From Alterluteimonas quercicellularis (GTDB lineage Bacteria; Pseudomonadota; Gammaproteobacteria; Xanthomonadales; Xanthomonadaceae), in NCBI RefSeq assembly GCF_021191635.1, contig NZ_JAIWPR010000005.1, positions 1 through 64,000 on the forward strand: a stretch of 64,000 nucleotides of DNA, written 5' to 3'. Both the position numbers and the translations under genes were made by a program. Under the pieces are notes generated by a model that saw nothing but the letters and a program-made list of their open reading frames with translations, was not told the DNA's origin and made no database searches. This document shows, piece after piece, positions 45,489 through 56,073 of the stretch. Numbering within the stretch: the stretch's first letter is position 1; each line of letters begins with the position of its first letter.

Positions 45489-46744
45489 ACGCCCCCCGCG
45501 CCGCGTCCGCCCCGCAGGAAGCGCCCGGCGCCGTCGACTGGGCGCGGGTGCGCGCGGACTTCCCGCTGCTGCACCGCGCGGTGCACGACAAGCCGCTGAT
45601 CTACTTCGACAACGCCAACACCGCGCAGAAGCCGACCGCGGTCATCGAGGCCGTCGACGGCTACTACCGCCGCTTCAACGCCAACGTCAGCCGCGCCGTG
45701 CACCAGCTCGGCACCGAGGCCACCGAGGCCTACGAGGGCGCGCGCAAGCGGCTGGCCCGCCTGCTCAACGTGCGCGCCGACGAACTCGTGCTGTGCAGCG
45801 GCACCACTTTCGCGATCAACCTGGTGGCCTATTCGTGGGCGCTGCCGCGGCTCGGGCCCGGCGACACGATCCTGGTCTCGCGCATGGAGCACCACGCCAA
45901 CATCGTGCCCTGGCAGCTGGTGGCCGAGCGCACCGGCGCCGCGATCCGGGTCGCCGAGATCCACGAGGACGGCACCCTGGACCGCGAGGCGCTGGCGCGC
46001 GCGATGACGCCCGACGTCAGGCTGTTCGCGGTGGCCCACGTCTCCAACCTGCTCGGCACGGTCAACCCGGTGCGCGAGCTGTGCCGCGAGGCGCGCAGGC
46101 GCGGCATCGTCACCGTGGTCGACGGCTCGCAGGCGGTGCCGCACCGGCCCGTCGACGTCGCCGCCATCGGCTGCGACTTCTACGCCTTCACCGGCCACAA
46201 GATGCTGGGGCCCACCGGCACCGGCGCGCTGTGGGCGCGCCGCGAGCACCTGGAGACGATGCCGCCGTTCATCGGCGGCGGCGAGATGATCAGGGAGGTC
46301 AGCTTCGAGGGCACCGTCTACAACGACCCGCCGCACCGATTCGAGGCCGGCACGCCGAACATCGCCGGCTTCGTCGGCCTGACCGCGGCCGCCGACTACC
46401 TGGACGCGATCGGCCTGGAGCGGATCGAGGCCCGCGAGGCCGAGCTGCTGGCGCACCTGACCGAGGCGCTGGACGCCGAGGACGGCGTGCGGATCCTCGG
46501 CCGCGCGCCGGACAAGGCGGCGGTGGTCTCGTTCCTGGTCGACGGCGCCCACGCCCACGACCTGGCGACCCTGCTCGACCTGGAGGGCGTGGCGATCCGG
46601 TCGGGCCAGCACTGCGCGCACCCGCTGCTGCAGTTCTACGGCGTCGCCGCCACCTGCCGCGCCTCGCTGGCCTTCTACAACACCCACGAGGAGATCGACG
46701 CCTTCATGGCCGCGCTGCGCAAGGTGCGCCGCCTGCTGGGCTGA
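45485..46744 (+). CDS. sufS: Cysteine desulfurase SufS
   Basis: SufS (419 residues) is the group II PLP cysteine desulfurase that supplies sulfur. The PLP Lys is in FYAFTGHKMLGPTGTGALW, His in MEHHANIVPWQ stacks on PLP, and the persulfide Cys is in RSGQHCAHPLLQFYG. Group II desulfurases need a partner such as SufE or SufU to take the persulfide. No such gene is in this operon. The start overlaps sufD (ATGA). A 111-bp gap follows before the GNAT gene. Confidence 0.97.
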   Translation: MNAPRAASAPQEAPGAVDWARVRADFPLLHRAVHDKPLIYFDNANTAQKPTAVIEAVDGYYRRFNANVSRAVHQLGTEATEAYEGARKRLARLLNVRADELVLCSGTTFAINLVAYSWALPRLGPGDTILVSRMEHHANIVPWQLVAERTGAAIRVAEIHEDGTLDREALARAMTPDVRLFAVAHVSNLLGTVNPVRELCREARRRGIVTVVDGSQAVPHRPVDVAAIGCDFYAFTGHKMLGPTGTGALWARREHLETMPPFIGGGEMIREVSFEGTVYNDPPHRFEAGTPNIAGFVGLTAAADYLDAIGLERIEAREAELLAHLTEALDAEDGVRILGRAPDKAAVVSFLVDGAHAHDLATLLDLEGVAIRSGQHCAHPLLQFYGVAATCRASLAFYNTHEEIDAFMAALRKVRRLLG

Positions 46745-46855
46745 CCTTCCGGCGCACCGGCGACACCATCCGCTCCCGGACGCTGCCGCCGCGACGGCTT
46801 GCGCCGCGGCCGCGAACGCGCGAGAACACCGCATCCCCCGTCCCCGATCCGCCCG

Positions 46856-47389
46856 ATGACCCCAGCCCCGCTCCGCTTCCGCGCCGCCGCCGCCGAGGAC
46901 GTGCCGGCGCTCGTCGTCCTCGTGACCTCCGCCTACCGCGGCGAGGTCAGCCGCACCGGCTGGACCACCGAGGCCGACCTGCTCGACGGCGATCGCATCG
47001 CCCCCGACGTGCTGCTGGCCGACATCCGCCGCCCGCGCAGCCGGGTCGTGCTGGGCGAGGACGCCGCCGGCCTGGTCGCCTGCGCCCACGTCGCCGAGGA
47101 CGACGGCGCGGGCTACTTCGGCATGTTCGCGGTGGCGCCGGGCCGCCAGGGCGGCGGCATCGGCCGCGCGGTGCTGGACGAGTGCGAGCGCGTCGCCCGC
47201 GAGGAATGGCGCCTGCCGCTGATGCGCATGACCGTGATCGACGTGCGCGAGGAACTCATCGCCTGGTACGAGCGCCGCGGCTACCGGCGCACCGGCCGCC
47301 ACCGGCCGTTCCCCTACGGCGACGCGCGCTACGGCATCCCGCGCCGGGACGACCTGCGCTTCGAGGTGCTGGAGAAGCCGCTGGCCTGA
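46856..47389 (+). CDS. GNAT family N-acetyltransferase
   Basis: The 177-residue protein has a GNAT fold with the acetyl-CoA P-loop in FAVAPGRQGGGIGRAVL (motif A) and the C-terminal ELIAWYERRGYRRTG segment (motif B). The substrate cannot be read from sequence. It sits between sufS and the Rieske ferredoxin gene, 23 bp from the latter. The same placement occurs in related genomes as far as I know, but a functional link to cluster assembly is not established. Confidence 0.9.
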   Translation: MTPAPLRFRAAAAEDVPALVVLVTSAYRGEVSRTGWTTEADLLDGDRIAPDVLLADIRRPRSRVVLGEDAAGLVACAHVAEDDGAGYFGMFAVAPGRQGGGIGRAVLDECERVAREEWRLPLMRMTVIDVREELIAWYERRGYRRTGRHRPFPYGDARYGIPRRDDLRFEVLEKPLA

Positions 47390-47412
47390 CGCCCGCCGCC
47401 TACAATGGCGCC

Positions 47413-47736
47413 ATGGGCCGGGACTGGATCTTCGTGTGCGCCACCTCCGAGCTGCTGCCGGGCGAGAGCCGGGTGGCCTGGGACGGCGACACGCCCATCC
47501 TGGTCGTCAACCTCGACGGCGACTACTACGCGCTCGAGGACCGCTGCAGCCACGAGGACTTCGAGCTGTCCGCCGGCGCGCTCGACCCGGCGGAGGGCAG
47601 CATCGAGTGCGTGCTGCACGGCGCGCGCTTCGACGTGCGCGACGGGCGCGCGCTGTGCGCCCCGGCCTACGCGCCGGTGGCGAAGTTCCCGGTCGAGGTG
47701 CGCGACGACGGGGTCTGGACCCGCGACGACCGCTAG
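47413..47736 (+). CDS. Rieske-type [2Fe-2S] ferredoxin at the end of the suf operon
   Basis: The 107-residue soluble protein is a Rieske ferredoxin of the non-haem oxygenase type. The ligands are RCSHEDFELSAG (Cys-x-His) and IECVLHGARFDVRDG (Cys-x2-His). It lacks the disulfide cysteines of bc1-type Rieske proteins and has no export signal. No oxygenase is adjacent, so a general electron-donor role, possibly to the Suf machinery, is more likely. TACAAT at 47401-47406, 7 nt before the ATG, could drive an extra, leaderless transcript. Confidence 0.93.
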   Translation: MGRDWIFVCATSELLPGESRVAWDGDTPILVVNLDGDYYALEDRCSHEDFELSAGALDPAEGSIECVLHGARFDVRDGRALCAPAYAPVAKFPVEVRDDGVWTRDDR

Positions 47737-47750
47737 CCGGGCGACGCCCT

Positions 47751-47899
47751 GCAGGAGCGCGCTCGCGCGACCTGGCCAGGTGCCCCCGGACCTGCGGCAG
47801 AAGAAGAACGCGTCCCCGCGCGCGGACGCGGGCGGACGGCGGCCGGCACCGCTGCTTCCGGCGCCCGCAGCAAGGCGTCGCGCGCGAACGCGCTCCTAC
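47751..47899. repeat. Inverted GTAG REP pair downstream of the suf operon
   Basis: A plus copy starting GCAGGAGCGCGCTCGCGCG lies at 47751-47771 and a minus copy at 47877-47899, facing each other over about 105 bp. The pair fills the non-coding stretch after the Rieske ferredoxin gene. It could end suf operon transcription or protect its 3' end. Confidence 0.7.
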
Positions 47900-48024
47900 G
47901 CGCCGCGTCGGGAACGGCCCGACACACGCCGGTACGCGGGGATGGCATAGTGCGCGAAGCTGCGGCGCAGGCGTTCCCAGGACGGGGCGCGGCCGTCGGC
48001 GATGCGCCAGGGAGGCGGCACGGC

Positions 48025-48237
48025 ATGGAACGCGTACTCGTGGAGGTGATGGCGAGGGACAGGATGTGGGAGGTGCGCTTCAGAGGCGAACTGATCGCCC
48101 GCGAGGCCGACCCCGTGCGCGCGTTCGACCGCGCCGACTCGCTGGCCCGCCTCCACCACCGCATCCACCGCGTGCCGACCGGCGTGCGCATGCTCGACGA
48201 GCGCGGCGCGCCCTTCATCCATTCCGACTGGGACTGA
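48025..48237 (+). CDS. Small DUF2188-like protein
   Basis: The 70-residue protein (MERVLVEVMARDRMWEVRFR...FIHSDWD) resembles the DUF2188 group: a short beta hairpin (WEVRFRGELIAREADPVRAF), a helix (DRADSLARLHHRIHRVP) and a strand (TGVRMLDERGAPF). Function is unknown. ATG 48025 is chosen because GGGAGG lies 9 nt upstream; a longer reading from 47950 lacks support. It stands alone. Confidence 0.65.
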   Translation: MERVLVEVMARDRMWEVRFRGELIAREADPVRAFDRADSLARLHHRIHRVPTGVRMLDERGAPFIHSDWD

Positions 48238-48370
48238 CGATCGCACCGGCGCGATCGCGGGCGCACGGTCGTCGATCCAACCGGTCTTGCGCGCCCCGTG
48301 GAGCGAGCCGTCTCCGGCGGTCGCCTCCGCGGGCGGCGGCAGGGGCCGATCGCCGATCAAGCTGAATGGA

Positions 48371-48398
48371 TTGAATCAATAACAATTCTCATTATAAT
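48371..48398 (+). promoter_or_regulatory. Fur-controlled promoter of the siderophore receptor
   Basis: The -35 TTGAAT (48371-48376), a 16-nt spacer and the perfect -10 TATAAT (48393-48398) form the promoter. A Fur box lies across it: AATAACAATTCTCATTATA (48378-48396), whose reverse complement matches 14 of 19 bases of the Fur consensus. Iron-loaded Fur bound here would cover the spacer and -10. The transcript would have a leader of about 120 nt. Confidence 0.85.
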
Positions 48399-48523
48399 TA
48401 CGATCTCGATGCGCGTCGGCTCCGACCCGCACCCGATCAACCCACGGGTCCCCCGCCTGCCCCAGCCTGCCACGCCGCGCAGGCGCGGTGCCCCGTGCCT
48501 GCCACTTTTGCCGGAGTTACCGG

Positions 48524-50944
48524 ATGTCCGACCGCCACCTGCCGCACCGCCCCTCCCGCCCCACCGCCCTCGCGGCGGCGCTGGCCCTGGCCGTCGCCGC
48601 CCCGGCCTTCGCCGAGACCCGCGGCGGCCCGAAGGCCACCGATCTCGACGCCGTGGTGGTCACCGCCGCCGGCTTCGAGCAGAAGCTCACCGAGGCACCG
48701 GCGAGCATCACCCTGGTGACCCGCGACGAGCTGGCCAGGCGGCCCTACGCGAACCTCATCGACGCCCTGCGCGACATCGAGGGCATCGACGTGGGCATGG
48801 AGAGCACCGACAAGAACGGCGAGGCCACGATCAGCATGCGCGGCCTCGGCTCCGAGTACACCCTGGTGCTGATCGACGGCCGCCGGCAGAGCAACGTCGG
48901 CGACCTGTATCCCAACAACTTCGGCGGCGGCCAGTTCTCGTTCGTGCCGCCGCTCGACGCGATCGAGCGCATCGAGGTCGTGCGCGGCCCGATGTCGACC
49001 CTCTACGGCTCCGACGCGATGGGCGGCGTGGTCAACATCATCACCCGCAAGGTCGGCGACCGCTGGCACGGCGCGGTGACCCAGGCCTTCACCTTCCAGC
49101 AGGACGACGAGTTCGGCGACGACCGCAAGACCGATCTCTACGTGGGCGGCCCGCTGGTCGCCGACCGCCTCGGCCTGGCGGTGCGCGGCAGCTGGTACGA
49201 CCGCGACGAGTCGATGCCCGAGTGGGACCCGCTGCCCCTGCCCGACGGCTCGATGTGGGAGCGCACGCTCGGCTTCGGCGGCGGCGGCAAGCAGGTCGCC
49301 GCGACGAACTGGAACGCCGGCGTGCGGCTGTCCTTCACCCCCAACGACGACCACGACTTCATCCTCGACTACGACATCGCCCGGCTGAAGTACGACAATT
49401 CCGAGGGCCAGACCGGCACCCTCGACAGTATCGAGAGCCTGTGGCGCAGCGGCAACGCGACCTTCCCGAACCCCGACGGCGGCGGCACGGTCACCCGGCG
49501 CGTGGTGCAGCCCCGCGTGGGCTACACCGCCTACCAGCGCTACGAGCGCGACCAGCTCGCGCTGACCCACATCGGCCGCTGGGACTTCGGCACCAGCACC
49601 ACCAGCCTGATGCACCACAAGACCACCAATCTCGGCCGCTCGCTGCCGCTCACGGTGGAGGAGCGCGACGAACTGCAGACGCTGTGGAACGACGTCTGCG
49701 CGCGCCGCGGCCTGGCCGCGTACTGCAACAACGGCACCGGCCTGGCCGGCATCGAGTCCAGCGGCCTCACCGCCGACGAGCTGGCCCGGCTGGAGGCCTT
49801 CCTGCCGCGCCAGCTGCGCACGCTGGAGCTGGAGGGCATCATCCTCGACACCATGCTGGAGATGCAGTTCGGCGAGCACCTGGTCACCGTCGGCGGCCAG
49901 TACAACGACACCGACATGGAGGATGGCGTGTTCGGCATGGACGGCGCCGGCTTCCGCCCCGGCACGACGCAGACCCACAAGCAGTGGGCGGTGTTCGCCG
50001 AGGACAACTGGGGCTTCACCGACAGCCTGACCGCCACTTTCGGCGTGCGCTACGACCACCACAACATCTTCGGCAGCCATATCAGCCCCCGCGCCTACCT
50101 GGTGTGGGACGCCTCGGAAGCCTGGACGCTGAAGGGCGGCGTGAGCACCGGCTACAAGGCGCCTAAGCCGAACTACCTGTTCCCGGGCATCACCGGCTTC
50201 GGCGGCCAGGGCGTCTCGCCGATGGTCGGCACCCCCGACCTGCAGCCCGAGACCAGCACCAACTTCGAGATCGCCGCCTACTACGAAGGCGACGCCTGGG
50301 GCTTCAACGCCACCGCCTTCTACAACCGCTTCAAGGACAAGATCGCCACCGGCGACAACTTCCCCAACTGCGAGGTCGCGCCGGCCGGGAGCGAGTACTG
50401 CGTCGACATCGGCCCGGGCTGGGCCGCGCTGGGGTACACCACCTTCAGCCAGCGCATCAACATCGACCGCGCCGAGACCCGCGGCGTCGAACTGGCCGCC
50501 CACGTCGACCTGCCCGCCGGCTTCGCGCTGCGCGGCAACTACACCTGGACCAAGTCCGAGCAGAAGAGCGGCGCCGACGAGGGCCGGCCGATCACCGGCA
50601 ATCCCGCCGAGCACATCGCCAACGCGACCCTGGAGTGGGCCGCCACGCCGTCGATCAACCTGTCGCTGATCGCGGAGGGCCGCTACGACCGCTACCGCGA
50701 GTACGACGCGGCCGCCGATCGCGAGCTCTACTACGGCGACTACACCGTGTTCCACCTCGGCGCCTCGTGGCGGATCAACGACGCCTTCAGCCTCAACGCG
50801 CGGGTGAACAACCTGTTCGACAAGGACTTCATCTCCCAGACCTGCACCCTGGCCGAGACCCAGGACAGCTACCTCTGCGTGGACGACTACCTGATCAAGG
50901 ACCAGCGCCGCAGCTTCTGGGTGTCGGCGAACTACCGCTTCTGA
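48524..50944 (+). CDS. TonB-dependent siderophore receptor
   Basis: The 806-residue receptor has a signal peptide (ending APAFAE), a TonB-box-like VVVTAAG at about residue 42, a plug (FEQKLTEAPASITLVTRDEL, LIDALRDIEGIDVG, RIEVVRGPMSTLYGSDAMGG) and a barrel ending RSFWVSANYRF. The plug and the spacing resemble FepA/CirA/BfrA-type catecholate siderophore receptors. The Fur-box promoter upstream supports ferric-siderophore import. GGAG lies 9 nt before the ATG. No siderophore biosynthesis or periplasmic-binding genes are adjacent, so use of foreign siderophores is likely. Confidence 0.92.
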   Translation: MSDRHLPHRPSRPTALAAALALAVAAPAFAETRGGPKATDLDAVVVTAAGFEQKLTEAPASITLVTRDELARRPYANLIDALRDIEGIDVGMESTDKNGEATISMRGLGSEYTLVLIDGRRQSNVGDLYPNNFGGGQFSFVPPLDAIERIEVVRGPMSTLYGSDAMGGVVNIITRKVGDRWHGAVTQAFTFQQDDEFGDDRKTDLYVGGPLVADRLGLAVRGSWYDRDESMPEWDPLPLPDGSMWERTLGFGGGGKQVAATNWNAGVRLSFTPNDDHDFILDYDIARLKYDNSEGQTGTLDSIESLWRSGNATFPNPDGGGTVTRRVVQPRVGYTAYQRYERDQLALTHIGRWDFGTSTTSLMHHKTTNLGRSLPLTVEERDELQTLWNDVCARRGLAAYCNNGTGLAGIESSGLTADELARLEAFLPRQLRTLELEGIILDTMLEMQFGEHLVTVGGQYNDTDMEDGVFGMDGAGFRPGTTQTHKQWAVFAEDNWGFTDSLTATFGVRYDHHNIFGSHISPRAYLVWDASEAWTLKGGVSTGYKAPKPNYLFPGITGFGGQGVSPMVGTPDLQPETSTNFEIAAYYEGDAWGFNATAFYNRFKDKIATGDNFPNCEVAPAGSEYCVDIGPGWAALGYTTFSQRINIDRAETRGVELAAHVDLPAGFALRGNYTWTKSEQKSGADEGRPITGNPAEHIANATLEWAATPSINLSLIAEGRYDRYREYDAAADRELYYGDYTVFHLGASWRINDAFSLNARVNNLFDKDFISQTCTLAETQDSYLCVDDYLIKDQRRSFWVSANYRF

Positions 50945-51047
50945 GCGACCGGTGCGGGGCCGCCGGGCGCGCCGCCCGGCGGTCCTGGCCGTCGCGATCC
51001 GTCCGCCCCTACCGGGGCGCCGCCTGGCCAGGGGGCGCCGCCGCCGC

Positions 51048-51632
51048 TCAGGCCCGGTCGCGCACCGCGATCGCCAGCAGTTCGCCCTGCCCCTCCAGCA
51101 GGAAGCGCCGGCGCACCTGCGACGACAGCAGCGCCGTATCCCCGGCTTCCAGCGGCGGCAGGCCGGCATCTGCGGCGAAGGCGGCCCGGCCGGCCAGCAG
51201 GTGCAGCGCCCAAGTCTCGCCGGGTGCGGGGAAGCACACCATCGCGCCCACCAGGGGCCGGTGCCGCGCTTCGACCTCGGCCGCCTCCGGCCGCCACATC
51301 AGGTTGAACACCGTCGCCCGTCCGTCGTCGGGTTCGGCCGCGGGCGCGCGGCCGCCCTCGAAGCGGACGCTGCCGTGCGGCGGCACGAGCCGCGCGCGCT
51401 CGCCGTCGGGAAAGGCCAGCGCCAGGCCCTCGCCGTGCAGCAGCCACTGCTGGCGCATGACGCCCGGGTACGGCGAGTACGGCGCCGCCCGCTCGATCTC
51501 GGCGATCGACAGCCGCCAGTGCCAGTCCTCCGGAACGGGCCAGGCGCCGATCTCGCGCGTCCAGCCCGCGCCGTTGCGCCAGCGCACGCGGGTGTACTCG
51601 TTGGCGGGAATGACGCGGCTGGCGGCGGCCAT
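51048..51632 (-). CDS. HutD/Ves family cupin-like protein
   Basis: The 194-residue protein matches HutD/Ves: IPANEYTRVRWRNGAGWTRE and WRLSIAEIERAAPYSPYPGV at the start, then LHGEGLALAF, TVFNLMWRPEA and PLEAGDTALLSS in the double-cupin barrel. In histidine-utilising bacteria HutD is thought to govern flux in the Hut pathway; the biochemical role is unclear. No hut genes are near, so it is an isolated copy. It converges on the receptor gene. Confidence 0.93.
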   Translation of the reverse strand: MAAASRVIPANEYTRVRWRNGAGWTREIGAWPVPEDWHWRLSIAEIERAAPYSPYPGVMRQQWLLHGEGLALAFPDGERARLVPPHGSVRFEGGRAPAAEPDDGRATVFNLMWRPEAAEVEARHRPLVGAMVCFPAPGETWALHLLAGRAAFAADAGLPPLEAGDTALLSSQVRRRFLLEGQGELLAIAVRDRA

Positions 51633-51820
51633 GCGTCCCAGTCTAGCGGAGCCGCGACGCGGGCCGGGCCGGGCGGGCCTGCCCGGACGCGCTCCGGCAA
51701 CGCGGGCGATCGCGGGCGTTGCTTCTCACCAGCCGCGCGGCCGGCGCATGCCCGGCGCCGCGAACCCGCGCGGGCGGCGGCCACCGGGTCCAGCGGCGAC
51801 GGCCCGGCATCCCGCTCCCC

Positions 51821-51865
51821 AAAAAAGTCGCCGCCCGCCCGCGCTTCCTGCACGGGCGGGCGGCG
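51821..51865 (-). terminator. Terminator after the ComEA-like gene
   Basis: On the minus strand a 13-bp GC stem (CGCCGCCCGCCCG with its complement, 51829-51865) is followed by ACTTTTTT. It lies about 100 bp beyond the ComEA-like stop. The rest of 51633-51963 shows no gene. Confidence 0.8.
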
Positions 51866-51963
51866 GATGACCTCCCTGTCGTCGGCGTCCTGCCGATTCC
51901 TGATGGAGCGTCCTGCTCCCGGCCGGCGGCACGCGCGTCCGTGCGCGGCGCCGGAAGTCGCGG

Positions 51964-52302
51964 TCAGCGCTGCATGGTCGCCGGGCCGGCCGCGGCGCCG
52001 GCGGGGCGCGGCGCGGGCGTGCGGGTCGGCGCCGAACCCAGCTCGATGCGGTCGCGGTTGAGCTCGACGGTGCGCAGGCCCACGCCCTTGACCATGGCGA
52101 GCTGCTCGACGCTGCGGAACGCGCCGTGCTCGCGGCGGTGGGCGATGATGGCGTCGGCCTTCGCCGGTCCGATGTTGACCAGCACGCGGTCCAGCGTGGC
52201 CGCGTCGGCGGTGTTGATGTTGACCGTCTCGTTGGCCCAGGCCGCTCCGGCGAGCAGCATCGACAGCAACGAGGCGGCGGCGAACTTGTTGAACATCTTC
52301 AT
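51964..52302 (-). CDS. ComEA-like helix-hairpin-helix DNA-binding protein
   Basis: The 112-residue secreted protein has a signal peptide (MKMFNKFAAASLLSMLLAG...WAN), then a ComEA-type double helix-hairpin-helix (VNINTADAATLDRVLVNIGP, FRSVEQLAMVKGVGLRTVEL), which binds DNA without sequence preference. A short Pro/Ala tail follows. In competent bacteria ComEA pulls incoming DNA through the outer membrane. With type IV pilus genes in the window, natural transformation is plausible but not shown. The 310 bp to the divergent M20 gene contain no other gene. Confidence 0.93.
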   Translation of the reverse strand: MKMFNKFAAASLLSMLLAGAAWANETVNINTADAATLDRVLVNIGPAKADAIIAHRREHGAFRSVEQLAMVKGVGLRTVELNRDRIELGSAPTRTPAPRPAGAAAGPATMQR

Positions 52303-52612
52303 CGTGGTCTCTCCATGAGATCGGTGGGGACTTCCTGCCGGCGTGTCGGCCGGTGTGGACAGTATTCCGCCCGCCCCGCACGCAGCCTATCGCCCGATTT
52401 CCCGCGTGCCGACAGGCATTGCCGCGTCCGCGCGTAGGATTTTTCCGAATTCGCGCACCGTCCCTCACCGCCGCTCACCGCGCCGGCGGCGCTTCCGCTG
52501 AACGGGCGCATGGCCCGGCGGCGGCCCCGCCCTGGGGCACGCCGGCGCGAGGGCAGGACCTGTCGGCGCCCAGGGCCTAGAATGGCCGCCTTCTCAAGCG
52601 CCAGGAGTCGCC

Positions 52613-54106
<1,494 letters not shown>

Positions 54107-54217
54107 CGCCCCGCCTGCGGCAGGCGGGCGGCCGGCATCGCGTCCGCCGCCGCTTGCGCGCGGCGGCGACGCGGCTATCCTGCCGACCATCCCACACCAC
54201 ATCCCGGATCGCGGCGC

Positions 54218-54484
54218 ATGGAACCGTTCGGCAGCAGCAACTGGCTGTACATCGCCCTCGTCGGCCTGGTGGTCGGCGTGCTGGCGCGCTTCGTCACCCC
54301 CGGCCGCCGCCGCATGGGCATCATCCTGACCGCCCTGCTCGGCATCGGCGGCGCCCTGCTCGGGACCTGGGCCGGACAGCAGTTCGGCTGGTACGAGGCC
54401 GGCGAGGCGGCGGGCTTCCTCGGCGCGCTGCTCGGCGCGGTCGTGATCCTGGGCCTGCTGCAGCTGCTGCGGCCCGGACGGTAG
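54218..54484 (+). CDS. GlsB/YeaQ/YmgE family membrane protein
   Basis: The 88-residue protein has three membrane helices with the family's glycine pattern: WLYIALVGLVVGVLARFVTP, then MGIILTALLGIGGALLGTWAG and a last AAGFLGALLGAVVILGLLQL. The family is called transglycosylase-associated but its role is not known; members are often stress-induced. The TAG stop codon is the end of a GTAG that begins a repeat. It converges on xanB. Confidence 0.88.
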   Translation: MEPFGSSNWLYIALVGLVVGVLARFVTPGRRRMGIILTALLGIGGALLGTWAGQQFGWYEAGEAAGFLGALLGAVVILGLLQLLRPGR

Positions 54485-54555
54485 GCACGCGCTCGCGCGC
54501 GGCGCTTCCCGCTTCCGGCACGGCAAGAAAAAGCATCGCGCGAGCGCGCTCCTAC
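54481..54555. repeat. Inverted GTAG REP pair between yeaQ-like gene and xanB
   Basis: A plus copy starting GTAGGCACGCGCTCGCGCG (54481-54502) faces a minus copy at 54536-54555. The GTAG of the first supplies the stop codon of the upstream gene (TAG at 54482-54484). The pair could fold into a hairpin and act as a boundary between the two convergent genes. Confidence 0.75.
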
Positions 54556-54572
54556 GAGGGACGGCGCCGGGG

Positions 54573-55970
54573 TCAGGAGCGCCCGTAGACGTCGTCGTAG
54601 CGGACGATGTCGTCCTCGCCCAGGTAGCCGCCGGACTGCACCTCGATCAGCTCCAGCGTCTCGGTGCCCGGGTTCTCCAGCCGGTGCTTCGCGCCCAGCG
54701 GGATGTAGGTGGACTGGTTGGCGTACAGCTCGAAGACGTCGTTGTCGCGGGTCACCCGCGCGGTGCCCCGCACCACGATCCAGTGCTCGGCGCGGTGCCG
54801 GTGCGACTGCAGCGACAGCCGGCCGCCGGGCTTGACCTTGATGCGCTTGACCTGGAAGCCCTCGTCGGCGTCGATGGAGTCGTAGCTGCCCCAGGGCCGG
54901 TGCACCTCGCGATGCAGCACCGCATGGCTGCGCCGGTCGGCCTTGAGCCGCGCCACCACCTCGCGCACCTGCTGCACGCGGTCCTTGCGCGCCACCAGCA
55001 CCGCGTCGTCGGTCTCCACCACGACCAGGTCGTCCACGCCGACCAGCGCCACCAGGCGCCGGGCGTAGGCGTAGCTGTTGCGGGTGTCGACCGCGATGAC
55101 GTCGCCATGGTGCGCGTTGCCGTCGGCGTCCTGCTCGCTCACCGACCACAGCGCCGACCACGAGCCGACGTCGCTCCAGCCGATGTCCACCGGCAGCACG
55201 CGCGCCTGCCCGGTGCGCTCCATCACCGCGTAGTCGATCGAGTCCGCCGGCGAGGCGGCGAAGGCCTCGCGCCCGAGGCGGACGAAGTCGCCGTCGCGGG
55301 TCGCGTCCTCGAACGCGCGCCGCACCGCGTCCAGGATGTCGGGGCGGAAGCGGCCGAGCTCCTCCAGGTAGCGCGAGGCGCGGAACAGGAACATGCCGCT
55401 GTTCCAGTAGTAGTCGCCGCTGTCGAGGTAGGCGCGCGCGGTGGCCTCGTCCGGTTTCTCGACGAAGCGCCGCACCGCGCGCACGCCTTCGCCGGGCTCG
55501 GCCTGGATGTAGCCGAAGCCGGTCTCGGGCGCGTCGGCGCGGATGCCGAAGGTCACCAGCGCGCCGGCCTCGGCGGCCGGCTGCGCCTCGCGCACGGCGG
55601 CGCGGAAGGCCCCGGCGTCGCGCACCACGTGGTCGGAGGGCAGCACCAGCAGCACCGGGTCCTCGCCCTGCGCGCCGGCCTGCAGCGCGGCCGCGGCGAT
55701 CGCCGGGGCGGTGTTGCGGCCCGCGGGCTCCAGGACGATGGCCGGCGACGGCGCGCCCGCCTGGCGCAGCTGCTCGGCGACGAGGAAGCGGTGCTCCTCG
55801 TTGGCGACCACGATCGGCGGGCGCCCGGACAGCGCCGCCACCCGCGCCCAGGTGTCCTGCACCAGGGTGGCCTCGCCGACCAGCGGCAGGAACTGCTTGG
55901 GATACGCCTCGCGCGAGAGCGGCCACAGCCGCGTGCCGGAGCCGCCGGACAGCAACACTACCTGCAACAT
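54573..55970 (-). CDS. xanB: Mannose-1-phosphate guanylyltransferase / mannose-6-phosphate isomerase
   Basis: The bifunctional enzyme (465 residues) makes GDP-mannose for surface polysaccharides. The N-terminal nucleotidyltransferase (about 1-290) has [31 protein letters not shown] and GFGYIQAE. The C-terminal type II isomerase cupin (about 350-460) has [37 protein letters not shown] and [19 protein letters not shown]. The start at 55970 opens [10 protein letters not shown] directly. In Xanthomonas the same enzyme (XanB) serves xanthan and LPS synthesis. It stands alone, divergent from murU. Confidence 0.96.
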   Translation of the reverse strand: MLQVVLLSGGSGTRLWPLSREAYPKQFLPLVGEATLVQDTWARVAALSGRPPIVVANEEHRFLVAEQLRQAGAPSPAIVLEPAGRNTAPAIAAAALQAGAQGEDPVLLVLPSDHVVRDAGAFRAAVREAQPAAEAGALVTFGIRADAPETGFGYIQAEPGEGVRAVRRFVEKPDEATARAYLDSGDYYWNSGMFLFRASRYLEELGRFRPDILDAVRRAFEDATRDGDFVRLGREAFAASPADSIDYAVMERTGQARVLPVDIGWSDVGSWSALWSVSEQDADGNAHHGDVIAVDTRNSYAYARRLVALVGVDDLVVVETDDAVLVARKDRVQQVREVVARLKADRRSHAVLHREVHRPWGSYDSIDADEGFQVKRIKVKPGGRLSLQSHRHRAEHWIVVRGTARVTRDNDVFELYANQSTYIPLGAKHRLENPGTETLELIEVQSGGYLGEDDIVRYDDVYGRS

Positions 55971-56073
55971 GCGCGATTCTCGCTCGGTCGTTCGCTCGGA
56001 CGGGGCCGGCAGTTTACCCTTGGCGCGGTCGCCGCCCCCTGACCCGTCCCATGTCCCGTCCGCTCCCCACGCC

